A stretch of 21,941 bases of DNA from JBASRP01 sp044866075 (GTDB lineage: Bacteria > Actinomycetota > AC-67): contig JBIOTQ010000024.1 in the NCBI GenBank assembly GCA_044866075.1, forward strand, positions 1-21,941. The letters run 5' to 3'. This document shows positions 1 to 7,652 of this stretch, in pieces. Position numbers and translations under genes: made by a program. The notes below the pieces were generated by a model, which was not told the DNA's origin, searched no databases, and saw only the letters and a list, made by a program, of their open reading frames with translations. Each line of letters opens with the position of its first letter. Position 1 is the stretch's first letter.

Positions 1-911
1 GCGTGTTCGGCTTCGACGCGCACGGACGAAGACGGCGCCGGAGATCGCAACGCGCGTGCCATCGCTTGGATGTGCTCCGGCCCGGTTCCGCAGCACCCGC
101 CGAGGATCGAGACGCCGGCGCCGAGGAAGGCTGCGGCGTGCTCCGCGAAGTATTCGGGCGTCGCGGGATACAACAGCCGCCCGCCGAAACGCGCGGGGCC
201 ACCGGCGTTCGGCATCGCGGCGAGCGGCGTCCCCTTCGTGTGCGGGCGCATCGCGGTGATGATGCGCAACACCTGGGACGGACCCTGCGAGCAGTTCACG
301 CCGATCGCATCGACGTCGAGTTCGGCGAGCCGGCGCGCGACGTCCTCCGGCGCGTCGCCGAGCGGCGTGCGGTCGTCTTGCGTGAAGGTGAACGACGCGA
401 GGATCGGGAGATCGGGAGCGACCGCGCGTGCGGCTGCGATCGCGCACTCGATCTCGGCGATGTCGGAGTGCGTTTCGATCGAAAGGAAATCGACACCCGC
501 GTCCGCGAGTGCGGCGATCTGTTCCGCGAAAGCGGCGGTGGCTTCTTCCGGCTGCACGCGACCATACGGAGCGAGACGCACGCCGAGCGGACCCACCGAC
601 CCGGCGACGAGCACGTCCGGTATGACGCGCGCGAGCTGTGCGCCGGCCGCGTTCAGCTCCCGGACGGTGTCGGCCAGGCCGTGCTTGTCGAGCTTGTACC
701 GGTTCGCGCCCCAGGTGTTGGACTCGACGAACCGCGCGCCGGCCTCGGCGAACGCACGGTGGATCCCGGCGACCAGCTGCGGTTGCGACCGGTTCAGCTC
801 GTCGAAGCACGCGTCCGCGCCCACCCCGTGGGCGACGATGCTCGTGCCGGTGCCGCCGTCCCCGAGCAGCGGTCCTTCGGCGAGCAGACGTTTGAAGGCG
901 GGCCGGTCCAT
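1..911 (-). CDS. Homocysteine S-methyltransferase domain protein (3' end cut off by window)
   Basis: The 303 complete codons that are visible encode a homocysteine-binding TIM barrel of the MetH N-terminal/YitJ type, which methylates homocysteine to methionine. Seen: the N-terminal motif LGDGGTGT (residues 16-23), then VESNTWGANRYKL (62-74), GSVGPLG (104-110), and the three zinc ligands of the family, Cys207 in GVNCSQG and Cys273-Cys274 in GGCCGTGPEHI. The ATG at 911 follows AGGGGT at a suitable spacing. Residues 290-303 look like a linker (PAPSSS), so the protein continues past the barrel. In many bacteria this barrel is fused to a methylenetetrahydrofolate reductase domain (YitJ type) or to the rest of MetH; which applies here cannot be seen. 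It is divergent from the coiled-coil gene at 994. Confidence 0.9.
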   Translation of the reverse strand, partial: MDRPAFKRLLAEGPLLGDGGTGTSIVAHGVGADACFDELNRSQPQLVAGIHRAFAEAGARFVESNTWGANRYKLDKHGLADTVRELNAAGAQLARVIPDVLVAGSVGPLGVRLAPYGRVQPEEATAAFAEQIAALADAGVDFLSIETHSDIAEIECAIAAARAVAPDLPILASFTFTQDDRTPLGDAPEDVARRLAELDVDAIGVNCSQGPSQVLRIITAMRPHTKGTPLAAMPNAGGPARFGGRLLYPATPEYFAEHAAAFLGAGVSILGGCCGTGPEHIQAMARALRSPAPSSSVRVEAEH

Positions 912-981
912 AGGAAACCCCTAGCGTAGCGAGGCGGTCGGTTCGGTGACGAACACTTTCGGGCACGGCGTGGCGGCGGCT

Positions 982-987
982 TATCAT
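982..987 (+). promoter_or_regulatory. -10 element TATCAT of a leaderless promoter
   Basis: TATCAT ends 6 nt before the GTG at 994, so transcription would begin at or within a base or two of the start codon. No Shine-Dalgarno sequence precedes that GTG. The -35 region is not recognisable. The same spacing recurs at four other genes in the window, which supports the reading. Confidence 0.5.
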
Positions 988-993
988 CCCGCC

Positions 994-1854
994 GTGGCCG
1001 ACGAGAACGAAGGCGACCGCCTCTACGCCCTCTCCCTGGAGGAGTTCACGGCCGCGCGCGACGCGCTCGCGGCGCGGATGCGCAGCGCGGGCGACGCCGC
1101 GGAGGCGAGCCGCATCAAGTCCTTGCGGAAACCGACCACGCCCGCCTGGGCCGTCAACCAGCTGGCGCGCCGGCAGAGCGATCTCGTCGCGCAGTTGATC
1201 GAGGGGAGCGAGCGGCTGCGCCTGGCGCAGCACGAGCTGCTCCAAGGGGGCCCGGCCCAAGCGGTCTGGGAGGCGACGCTCGCCGAGCGCGAGATACTCG
1301 CGCGGCTCTCGCACGAAGCGGAACGCATCCTCGCGGGCGCGAACTACGGCGCGACGCGGGGGATGCTCGACCGGATCTCGGATACCCTCGCGGCGGCCGC
1401 TGCAGACGAGGCTGGGCGCGCGGTGCTGCGTCGCGGGATCCTCACCCAGGAGATGCGCCGCGCGGGCTTCGGCGACATCCTCGGCCTCTCGTCGACGGCG
1501 CCGCCGCGAGAGCGCGCGAAGCCGGCGCGCGAGAAACCGCGCCCCGCCCCGAAGCCCGGCAAGGCCGGCGCGCCGACCGCCAAAGCGGTCCTCGAGGCCG
1601 AGCGCGACGCGGCTCGTCTCGCGCGCGAGGCCGACCGGGCCGAGACCGAAGCCGAGCGCCTGGCCCGCGCGGCCACGAAAGCCGAGCAGGAGGCCGCGTC
1701 TCTCCGTCGGCGTCTCTCGACGGCCGAGCGTGATGCATCGCGCGCGCGCGCCGACGCCGACGCCGCGCGCAAGGACGCCGCATCTACACGGCGTGCTGCC
1801 GAGAAGGCCACGGACCGCTACGACAAGCTCGGCGGGTCTCGTCGCCGCGGATGA
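994..1854 (+). CDS. Uncharacterised coiled-coil protein with conserved N-terminal domain
   Basis: A 286-residue protein of unknown function. The N-terminal half (LYALSLEEFTAARDALAARM, then SLRKPTTPAWAVNQLARR) resembles, from memory, a group of actinobacterial hypothetical proteins with no assigned role. Residues about 175-280 are a highly charged Ala/Arg/Glu heptad-rich coiled coil, after a Pro/Lys-rich hinge at about 165-195. There is no signal peptide or membrane helix, so it is probably cytoplasmic. I chose GTG 994 over the in-frame GTG at 946, because a -10-like TATCAT sits 6 nt upstream and the residues before 994 look non-coding. The stop overlaps the start of the next gene (ATGA), so the two are probably translated together. 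A nucleoid- or scaffold-type role is possible but unsupported. Confidence 0.7.
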   Translation: MADENEGDRLYALSLEEFTAARDALAARMRSAGDAAEASRIKSLRKPTTPAWAVNQLARRQSDLVAQLIEGSERLRLAQHELLQGGPAQAVWEATLAEREILARLSHEAERILAGANYGATRGMLDRISDTLAAAAADEAGRAVLRRGILTQEMRRAGFGDILGLSSTAPPRERAKPAREKPRPAPKPGKAGAPTAKAVLEAERDAARLAREADRAETEAERLARAATKAEQEAASLRRRLSTAERDASRARADADAARKDAASTRRAAEKATDRYDKLGGSRRRG

Positions 1855-2978
1855 GATCCCGTCCGGTCTGGGACGACGCGCTCGGTGATGACGAGCTCCG
1901 CGTCCTCGATCCCGGGCCGGCCGACCTCCTGACGACGCCCGACGTTCTCGTGATCGGCGGCGGCGCCGTCGGACTCGCCGCGGCCGTGATGTGCCGTCGT
2001 GCGGGGCTCGGCAGCGTGCAGGTGATCGAACGCGATCGCTGCGGCGCCGGACCGTCGGGGTCTGCGGCCGGCGGCATCTCACCGGTGATGCACGCGGTCG
2101 CGCATCCATCGTTCGTCGAGATGGCGCACGCCAGCCTCGCCCTGCACCGCGCTCTCGACGTCGAGTGGGGAGGCGCCATCGGGGTGGAGACACTGAACTG
2201 GCTCATCGTGAGCCCGGAGCGCATCCACGGGGAGGCGCTCGACGTACCGGGGATGGAGGCGGTTGACGAGGCGCGGGCCCGAGAGATCGAGCCGTTCCTC
2301 GGAGAGGCCGGAGGCGCCATCCAGGTCCGCGATCAGGCGTGGGTGCACCCGGTGCGGCTGGCCGTCGCGCTGGCGCAGCGCGCGGGGTCGGTCGCCACGC
2401 GCGTCGAGATGACCGGACTCGTGAGCGACGCCGGTCGCGTCACGCGCGTCGAGACGTCCGCGGGGGCGATCTCCCCCGGCGCCGTGATCCTCGCGACGGG
2501 AACGTGTCCGCCCGACATCGCGACCGTCCCGCACATGATCGTGAAGGGACACCTGATCGCGACCGAGCCACTTCCCGTTCAGGTCCGCACGGCTTTGGCG
2601 TCCACGATCATCGTGATCCCGTTCGCCGACGGCACGCTGGTGGCCGGCGGCACCTTCAACCCCGGCGACACCTCTCCGGCCGTGGACGACGACGTGGTCG
2701 CGGTCGTCCAGAAGGAAGTCGAGCGGCTCCTCCCGGCCGCCGCGGGGATCCCTGTGGCCCACACCTGGGTCTGCTTCCGGCCGGGGACGATCGACGAGAT
2801 GCCGGTGATCGACCGGATCCCCCGCCTCGACAACGCCTGGATGTCGGTCGGCCACTTCCGGACCGGGCTCATGATGGCCCCGGAGGCCGGTCGCGCGGTC
2901 GCAGACTGGGTCGCGACAGGCTCATGCCCGGTCCCACTTGAGGCGTTCGCGCTGGCTCGGTTCGCCTCGCCGTCCTGA
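1851..2978 (+). CDS. FAD-dependent oxidoreductase, DAO family (ThiO-like)
   Basis: A 375-residue flavoprotein of the D-amino-acid/glycine oxidase superfamily, which oxidises an amine or amino acid with FAD. Seen: the Rossmann dinucleotide motif VLVIGGGAVGLAAA (about 32-45) with an acidic residue ending the second strand (Glu60), the PSGSAAGGISP segment after it, and a C-terminal block, RPGTIDEMPVIDRIP then GHFRTGLMMAP. The latter matches the FAD-contacting end of ThiO/glycine oxidase and sarcosine oxidase proteins. It starts with ATG overlapping the stop of the upstream coiled-coil gene by 4 nt. About 28 residues precede the Rossmann strand, longer than usual. No thiamine gene is nearby, so the substrate cannot be assigned; glycine, a D-amino acid or another secondary amine are all possible. 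Confidence 0.85.
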   Translation: MRSRPVWDDALGDDELRVLDPGPADLLTTPDVLVIGGGAVGLAAAVMCRRAGLGSVQVIERDRCGAGPSGSAAGGISPVMHAVAHPSFVEMAHASLALHRALDVEWGGAIGVETLNWLIVSPERIHGEALDVPGMEAVDEARAREIEPFLGEAGGAIQVRDQAWVHPVRLAVALAQRAGSVATRVEMTGLVSDAGRVTRVETSAGAISPGAVILATGTCPPDIATVPHMIVKGHLIATEPLPVQVRTALASTIIVIPFADGTLVAGGTFNPGDTSPAVDDDVVAVVQKEVERLLPAAAGIPVAHTWVCFRPGTIDEMPVIDRIPRLDNAWMSVGHFRTGLMMAPEAGRAVADWVATGSCPVPLEAFALARFASPS

Positions 2979-3100
2979 CCGAGCACCCCGCCTGGCGTTT
3001 TCGCAGGGAGGAATGGTAAGAATCGCCGGTCGCGCAGACATTCCGACCGCGCAGAAGGGTTTCCAGGGACCGTCGCGGAACTCCGATGAGGGAGGCTTCC

Positions 3101-3667
3101 GTGGCCGACGTCACGACAGCTAGACCAGGGCCCAGGGTAGGAAGCACGCGCCGGGAACGGGTGAGGGCTGACGGCGCGAGCGGGACGTACCGCACGTTCC
3201 CCGCTCGGCTTCCCGCGATGCTCACCGCACTCGCCGGCGGCTTCCTAATGCTTGGCGCCCTCGGCGCGGCCGTTCGCGCCACTGCAGTCGTCGAGAGCAG
3301 CGACGACCCCCGGCCTGTCGGCGCCTGGCTCGGGTACCGCCAGGGAATGGGCTGGGTTCTGTTCGTTCTCGGCGTTGCGCTCGTCGCCGCCTCGCTGGCC
3401 TGGATCGGGCGCCGGCGCATGCTCAAGCTCGGTGCCTTCGCGCTCGCCGGTGTGAGCATCGCCCTGATCGCCACGCGCCTCCTCGCGTTCGACGACCGCG
3501 CGCGGAGCATGGCGGCGGTCGCCAGCCGCACGCCGCGGTACGTGGGCTTCCACGCCGGCTTCGGCTGGGGCGCGTGGTTGCTCCTGGCCGGCGCGATCCT
3601 CGCGGGCTTCGGCCTTCTCACCGGGCTCCTGCGCGAGCTCGATCTCCGGAAGGGGATCGACGGGTGA
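3101..3667 (+). CDS. Four-helix membrane protein, first gene of the importer operon
   Basis: A 188-residue protein that I do not recognise. Four hydrophobic helices lie at about 38-60, 82-102, 108-128 and 152-176. The basic N terminus, the RRRMLK loop (104-109) and the C-terminal RELDLRK place both ends inside by the positive-inside rule. Two polar loops (61-81 and 129-151) would face outward. I chose GTG 3101 rather than the in-frame ATG at 3086 because GAGGGAGG (3087-3094) is a good Shine-Dalgarno sequence at the right distance from 3101. Its TGA shares bases with the GTG of the lipoprotein gene (GTGA overlap), so it is tied to the transporter operon. It could be an assembly or accessory subunit; nothing in the sequence fixes a function. 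Confidence 0.75.
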   Translation: MADVTTARPGPRVGSTRRERVRADGASGTYRTFPARLPAMLTALAGGFLMLGALGAAVRATAVVESSDDPRPVGAWLGYRQGMGWVLFVLGVALVAASLAWIGRRRMLKLGAFALAGVSIALIATRLLAFDDRARSMAAVASRTPRYVGFHAGFGWGAWLLLAGAILAGFGLLTGLLRELDLRKGIDG

Positions 3668-5115
3668 AGCGCAACCTCGGGCTCCACGCGATCGCGCTCA
3701 TGATGGTGCTGACCGCGTGCGGTACGACGGTGCTCGCGCGCAAGATCGAACCGGCCAGCGTCCCGACGATCGAGCCGACGGACGTCCGCGCGACCCAGCT
3801 CACCAAGGGCTCGCAGGGCGCGGTGAACATCGGTCGCGGGGTCTCCGTTCCCGCCGCGGAACGCTGCGCGACCACGTCCGATCCGGCTCACGGCTACACC
3901 GCGGACAGCATCAAGTGGGGGACGATCATCCCCCTCTCCGGTGCGCTGCGTCCGCTCGGCGAGCAGACGGCGCGCGTGATGCGCGTCGCGGTCGCCTATC
4001 TGAATTCCATCCGCTCCGTCCCCGGCGGCTTCGACTGGAGCTGCCCGACGCGGCCGGGCATCTGGGGCCGCAAGGTCGAGCTCAAGGTCCTCTCCCTGAA
4101 CCAGAACACCCAGGACGAGGCGGCCGCCGCGATGCGCCGCCTGATCGACGTCGAGCACGTCTTCCTCGTGCGCGATTGCTACCTGCAGTCGAACCTCATG
4201 GGCCCGGCGACGCAGTACCAGAACTCCAAGAAGGTCCCCGGGATCTGGTGTTACTTCTCCGAGAGCCGCTTCCCGCGCCTGATGCCCTGGAACTTCGCAC
4301 CGGGCACGGATCTGTTGAAGGTCGCGGCGATCCACACCGGCTACCTGATGAACAAGCGCGGGCTGAAGCGCCTCGCGATCCTGTCCGATCCATCGCTCAA
4401 GGACAATCAGGTCGCGGTCGTCAAGCGGATCTTCAAGAACATCAACGGATACGAGATGCCCGACCGCTGCGTCGCGTACAAGAAGGCGCAGGAAGCGCCG
4501 GGCGGCATGCAGTCCGAGATCCAGCAGATCCGCACCTGCTACGCAGACGTCGACTCGCAGAACCCGAGCCCGAACTCCGTCATCGCGCTCGACGCCCTGA
4601 ACGGAGTTTTCGGCGCGCTCTCTGCGGAGAACGCCGGCTGGGGCATGCGGACCTCGGGCGTGCAGTGGGCGTGCGCGACGTGCTGGGTGCAGACCCTCGC
4701 CGACGTCTGCGACCAGGCGTGCACGGGGATGCTGACCGACTGCCAGGCGTTGCCGTGCATCCCGTGGTCGAACCTGCCCGCAGCGGAGACGCTGCGGAAC
4801 GTGCGCCGCCAGTATCTGCCGAACGAGCCGGAGGACGTCTTGACGTACGGCCCGATCGCGATCACGCTCGGCCTCGGGTTGTGGACCGGGATGACAGGGC
4901 CGAAGCTGACCCGGCCGGGTCTGATCAACACGGTCGGCAATCTCCGGAACTGGGACGCGGGGATCGGGCCGATCCTGAACACGAGCTCGTCCGATCATTT
5001 CGGCGGGAAAGCGATCTGGTTCGTGAAGTTCACCGGCCGCGGCTTCGACGACTTCTCGAGCGGCTTCCTGACGTTGTCGGACGTCAAGGTCCCCGAACGG
5101 TTGACGACGAACTGA
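3664..5115 (+). CDS. Cys-rich lipoprotein substrate-binding protein of a Liv/HAAT-type ABC importer
   Basis: A 483-residue extracytoplasmic solute-binding protein of the branched-chain amino acid (Peripla_BP_6) type. A signal peptide ends in the lipobox LTAC, making Cys19 the lipid anchor. The fold shows as IKWGTIIPLSGALRPLGEQT (83-102), the typical first strand and ligand loop, followed by VAYLNS and KVELKVLSLNQNTQDEAAAA. The family name does not fix the ligand; relatives bind amino acids, amides, urea and aromatic acids. Oddity: the mature part has twelve further cysteines (68, 127, 172, 196, 269, 292, 337, 340, 349, 353, 360, 365), six of them within 29 residues, enough for six disulfides. 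Typical members have two or none. The GTG start overlaps the upstream stop, and 4 nt separate its stop from the next ATG. Confidence 0.88.
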   Translation: MKRNLGLHAIALMMVLTACGTTVLARKIEPASVPTIEPTDVRATQLTKGSQGAVNIGRGVSVPAAERCATTSDPAHGYTADSIKWGTIIPLSGALRPLGEQTARVMRVAVAYLNSIRSVPGGFDWSCPTRPGIWGRKVELKVLSLNQNTQDEAAAAMRRLIDVEHVFLVRDCYLQSNLMGPATQYQNSKKVPGIWCYFSESRFPRLMPWNFAPGTDLLKVAAIHTGYLMNKRGLKRLAILSDPSLKDNQVAVVKRIFKNINGYEMPDRCVAYKKAQEAPGGMQSEIQQIRTCYADVDSQNPSPNSVIALDALNGVFGALSAENAGWGMRTSGVQWACATCWVQTLADVCDQACTGMLTDCQALPCIPWSNLPAAETLRNVRRQYLPNEPEDVLTYGPIAITLGLGLWTGMTGPKLTRPGLINTVGNLRNWDAGIGPILNTSSSDHFGGKAIWFVKFTGRGFDDFSSGFLTLSDVKVPERLTTN

Positions 5116-5119
5116 GCCG

Positions 5120-6709
5120 ATGAGAGCCAGAAGGATCATCACCGGAGCCGTCCTCAGCCTCATGATCGTCGCGCTCACTGTGCCGCCGGTCGGTGCGGAG
5201 GAGGCGACCGAGCTGACGTACTCGATCAAGGACGCCCGCGCGTTCCTGTGGCAGATCCACTACCCGCAGTCGACCTTCATCAGCGAGTTCTACGGGCCCT
5301 GCAACCCGGAGACCGATCCCTTCAAGTGCGATCGCACGGCGTACGACCAGACGCCGGGGTCGTGCGGGGATCAGGCGCTGGGGCGCAAGGCAGAAGCCCC
5401 CGAGACGCCCACCGCCGGCGAGCTGGAGGATGCCGTCACCGAACCCACCGAGGGCGTGGGGGCCGCGGCGGACTGGCCGCGCGGGAACCCGGTCACGGTG
5501 CTCCATAGCGTTGCGATGGGCCATCTCGGCCCGTCCGAGTCGGGCGGGTTGGGATCGATGTACTACGTCGACAACTCGGGGCGCCGCGAGACGCGAGCCC
5601 ACGTCGAAAGCGACGGATTCGTGTCGAACCGCAACGACTACGAGGAACGCTGCGCGGCCGTCGACGCGGCGTCCGAGTCGAGCGACTACGGCGCGCCGTT
5701 CGCCGCGCACATGCTCTCGCGCGCCGACCAGACGCCGGCGACATACAACATGTCGTCGTTCACGACGGTCGAGGCGTCGGGCATGACGTACCCGCCGGGG
5801 CAGCCGAAGGAAGGCGTCTCGATCGTGAAGCTGTGGCAGGCGAACGGCCGCGTGAACGGTCTTCTCACGTCGACCGTGCGCGCGTTCAGGCTCGCGGACC
5901 AGATCACCGTCGACGCGGTCCGTTCGATCGTCTCGTTCTCGTCCGACGGAACCAGGAAGGGTCTCAAGGTCGCGGCGAAGACCGAGGCGCTCGGGATAAC
6001 GCTCGGCGGCATGAAGCTCGCGTCGCTCGCGGGGAACCAGATCATCGACCTCAGAGGGGGGTCGTTCCTCGGCGTCCTTGCGCCGGTCGTTCAGGAGACC
6101 GCCGACGGCCGCAACATCACGGTCCGTGCGCCGGGCCTGTTCCTCGCGGCGAACACGACGTTGAACGAGCTTCCCATCCCCGAAGATCCGTTCCAGTACG
6201 AGGACCCGCTGGCAGAGATCCGCGGACCGATCGGCGACGCCCGCGACGAGTTCTGCGTCGGGTCCGGGCGCGACCCGTCGCAGTCGATCGCGAAGGATGG
6301 TTGCCGCTTGAGCCTCGGCGGCAAGCTGTTCCCCGGCCAGGTCGTGTACGTCGCAGGCGCGATCCTCGACGCGAGCGTTGGGCGCGGCCCGGTCTTCGGC
6401 CTTCCGCCGCTCCCGCCGCTGCCGGAGCTCCCCGTGCCGCCGCTGACGCCTGGCCTCACGCCTCCCACGATCACGAACCCCGGGCTCATCACCGCGCCGC
6501 CTCAGCAGCCCGTCGGTCAGACGCGGTTCGTCGTCCGGGAGCTGGCCGGCAGCCCATGGCCGCTCCTCACGATCCTGCTGTTCTCGGCGCTCGGGCTCCT
6601 GGCCGTCGCCGGTCGATGGTCGATGCGTTACCCGTGGGCGCAATCGCTCGCCCGCGTTCCGCCGTTCCCGGCCGTCGGCTGGGCCTACCGCGCGTTCCTG
6701 AAGGACTGA
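5120..6709 (+). CDS. Secreted protein with C-terminal membrane anchor, unknown function, inside the importer operon
   Basis: A 529-residue protein I do not recognise. It has a clear signal peptide (RARRII, then a hydrophobic core, cleavage near VGA-EE at 26-27), a long extracytoplasmic region with several cysteines in its N-terminal part (GPCNPETDPFKC, GSCGDQ), a Pro-rich stalk at about 415-460 (repeats of PPLPPLPELPVPPL type), one membrane helix at about 480-500 and a short basic cytoplasmic tail ending AFLKD. It is therefore a type I membrane protein displayed outside the cell. It lies between the binding protein and the first permease with 4-nt gaps on both sides, so it is probably co-expressed and may dock or assist the binding protein. 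No Shine-Dalgarno sequence stands out, which suggests translational coupling. Standard Liv operons lack such a gene. Confidence 0.75.
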   Translation: MRARRIITGAVLSLMIVALTVPPVGAEEATELTYSIKDARAFLWQIHYPQSTFISEFYGPCNPETDPFKCDRTAYDQTPGSCGDQALGRKAEAPETPTAGELEDAVTEPTEGVGAAADWPRGNPVTVLHSVAMGHLGPSESGGLGSMYYVDNSGRRETRAHVESDGFVSNRNDYEERCAAVDAASESSDYGAPFAAHMLSRADQTPATYNMSSFTTVEASGMTYPPGQPKEGVSIVKLWQANGRVNGLLTSTVRAFRLADQITVDAVRSIVSFSSDGTRKGLKVAAKTEALGITLGGMKLASLAGNQIIDLRGGSFLGVLAPVVQETADGRNITVRAPGLFLAANTTLNELPIPEDPFQYEDPLAEIRGPIGDARDEFCVGSGRDPSQSIAKDGCRLSLGGKLFPGQVVYVAGAILDASVGRGPVFGLPPLPPLPELPVPPLTPGLTPPTITNPGLITAPPQQPVGQTRFVVRELAGSPWPLLTILLFSALGLLAVAGRWSMRYPWAQSLARVPPFPAVGWAYRAFLKD

Positions 6710-6713
6710 GCGG

Positions 6714-7652
6714 ATGCTGCTCGCTGCCACGAAGTTGCCGGTCGTCGAGGTCGCCTCATTCGGGCTCGCCCGCGGCGCGGTGTACGCGTTGCTCGCGCTC
6801 GGCCTAGTTCTGATCTATCGCACAACGGGATGCACGAACTTCGCGCACTGGGGGATCGGCCTGTCGGGCATCGTCGTTTACTTCCTCCTGACCAGCAAGG
6901 CCGACGTGTCCTCGCCGCTCGCGGCCGCAATCTCGATCGCGGCGTGCGCTGCAATCGGGGCCGCGGCCTACAAGCTCGTGTTCCGGTTCGTGAAACGAAC
7001 GAATCAGATCGTGCTGATCCTGATCGCGCTCGGCGTCGCGCAGTTCTTCGTCGCCGCGGCCGCCATGGGCTTCGGTTTCGAAGCGACCACCGTCGTGCCG
7101 CCGTGGTTGCCGGTGTCGCGTATCAAGGTGGGTGACGCCGCTCTGCTGTCGACGCAGGTCATCGCCGCGGCGACCGCGATCGCCATCGCGCTCGCGTTCC
7201 TGCCGTGGTTCCGCTATTCGCGCACTGGGCGCGCGCTGCGCGCCGTCGCGCAGAACCGTGAAGCGGCGTCGCTCGCGGGGATCGACGAGCACCGCTACTC
7301 GATGATCGCGTGGGGGATCGGGTCCGCGCTCGCCGGGCTGGCGCTCCTGCTGATCATCCCGCACTCGGCCGGACAGCGGGGCGGCGTCATCATCTCCTCC
7401 GACGTCACACCGTTCGGCATCTACCTGATCCCGTCGTTCGGGGCCGCGCTCGTCGGAGGGATGGTGAACCTTCCTTTGGCGGTGGTCGGCGGGTTCGTTT
7501 TTGGGCTCTCGCAGGAGATGCTCATTCTCGCGCCGTCTCCGTGGGGTGGGCTGCGATCGATGATCGCCGCGATCCTCATCGTCGTGCTGTTGCTGCTCCA
7601 CACGGAACGCTTCTTCGTCGTGCGCGCCGAACAGGAGGCCCTCGAGGCATGA
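6714..7652 (+). CDS. livH: Branched-chain amino acid type ABC permease, LivH family
   Basis: A 312-residue integral membrane permease with about eight helices. Seen: the family start region GAVYALLALGLVLIYRTTG followed by TNFAHWG, equivalent to the conserved NFA-x-G motif; the cytoplasmic coupling segment GRALRAVAQNREAASLAGID (about 172-191) that contacts the ATPase; and a C-terminal half of small-residue helices (PSFGAALVGGMVNLPLAVVG). Together with the next gene it would form the membrane pore. The start lies 4 nt after the upstream stop. The stop overlaps the livM start (ATGA). The symbol marks the family; the substrate is not proven. Confidence 0.92.
   Translation: MLLAATKLPVVEVASFGLARGAVYALLALGLVLIYRTTGCTNFAHWGIGLSGIVVYFLLTSKADVSSPLAAAISIAACAAIGAAAYKLVFRFVKRTNQIVLILIALGVAQFFVAAAAMGFGFEATTVVPPWLPVSRIKVGDAALLSTQVIAAATAIAIALAFLPWFRYSRTGRALRAVAQNREAASLAGIDEHRYSMIAWGIGSALAGLALLLIIPHSAGQRGGVIISSDVTPFGIYLIPSFGAALVGGMVNLPLAVVGGFVFGLSQEMLILAPSPWGGLRSMIAAILIVVLLLLHTERFFVVRAEQEALEA

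Noticed and set aside
3..929. Plus-strand open frames at the left edge
   Set aside because: They are antisense to the homocysteine methyltransferase, which has conserved motifs and zinc ligands.
3013..3123. Short open frame starting MVRIAGRADIP after GGGAGG
   Set aside because: The Shine-Dalgarno-like GGGAGG is only about 1 nt from the ATG, the peptide is 36 residues with no pattern, and it overlaps the start of the membrane protein gene.
2869..5229. Very long minus-strand open frame opposite the FAD oxidoreductase, membrane protein and lipoprotein genes
   Set aside because: Low-complexity Arg/Ala/Asp-rich translation with no domain motif, lying opposite well-supported genes. GC-rich sequence leaves such frames open.
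5084..6730. Long minus-strand open frame opposite the anchored surface protein
   Set aside because: No signal peptide, domain or start signals. The plus-strand gene has a signal peptide, stalk and membrane anchor and fits the operon spacing.
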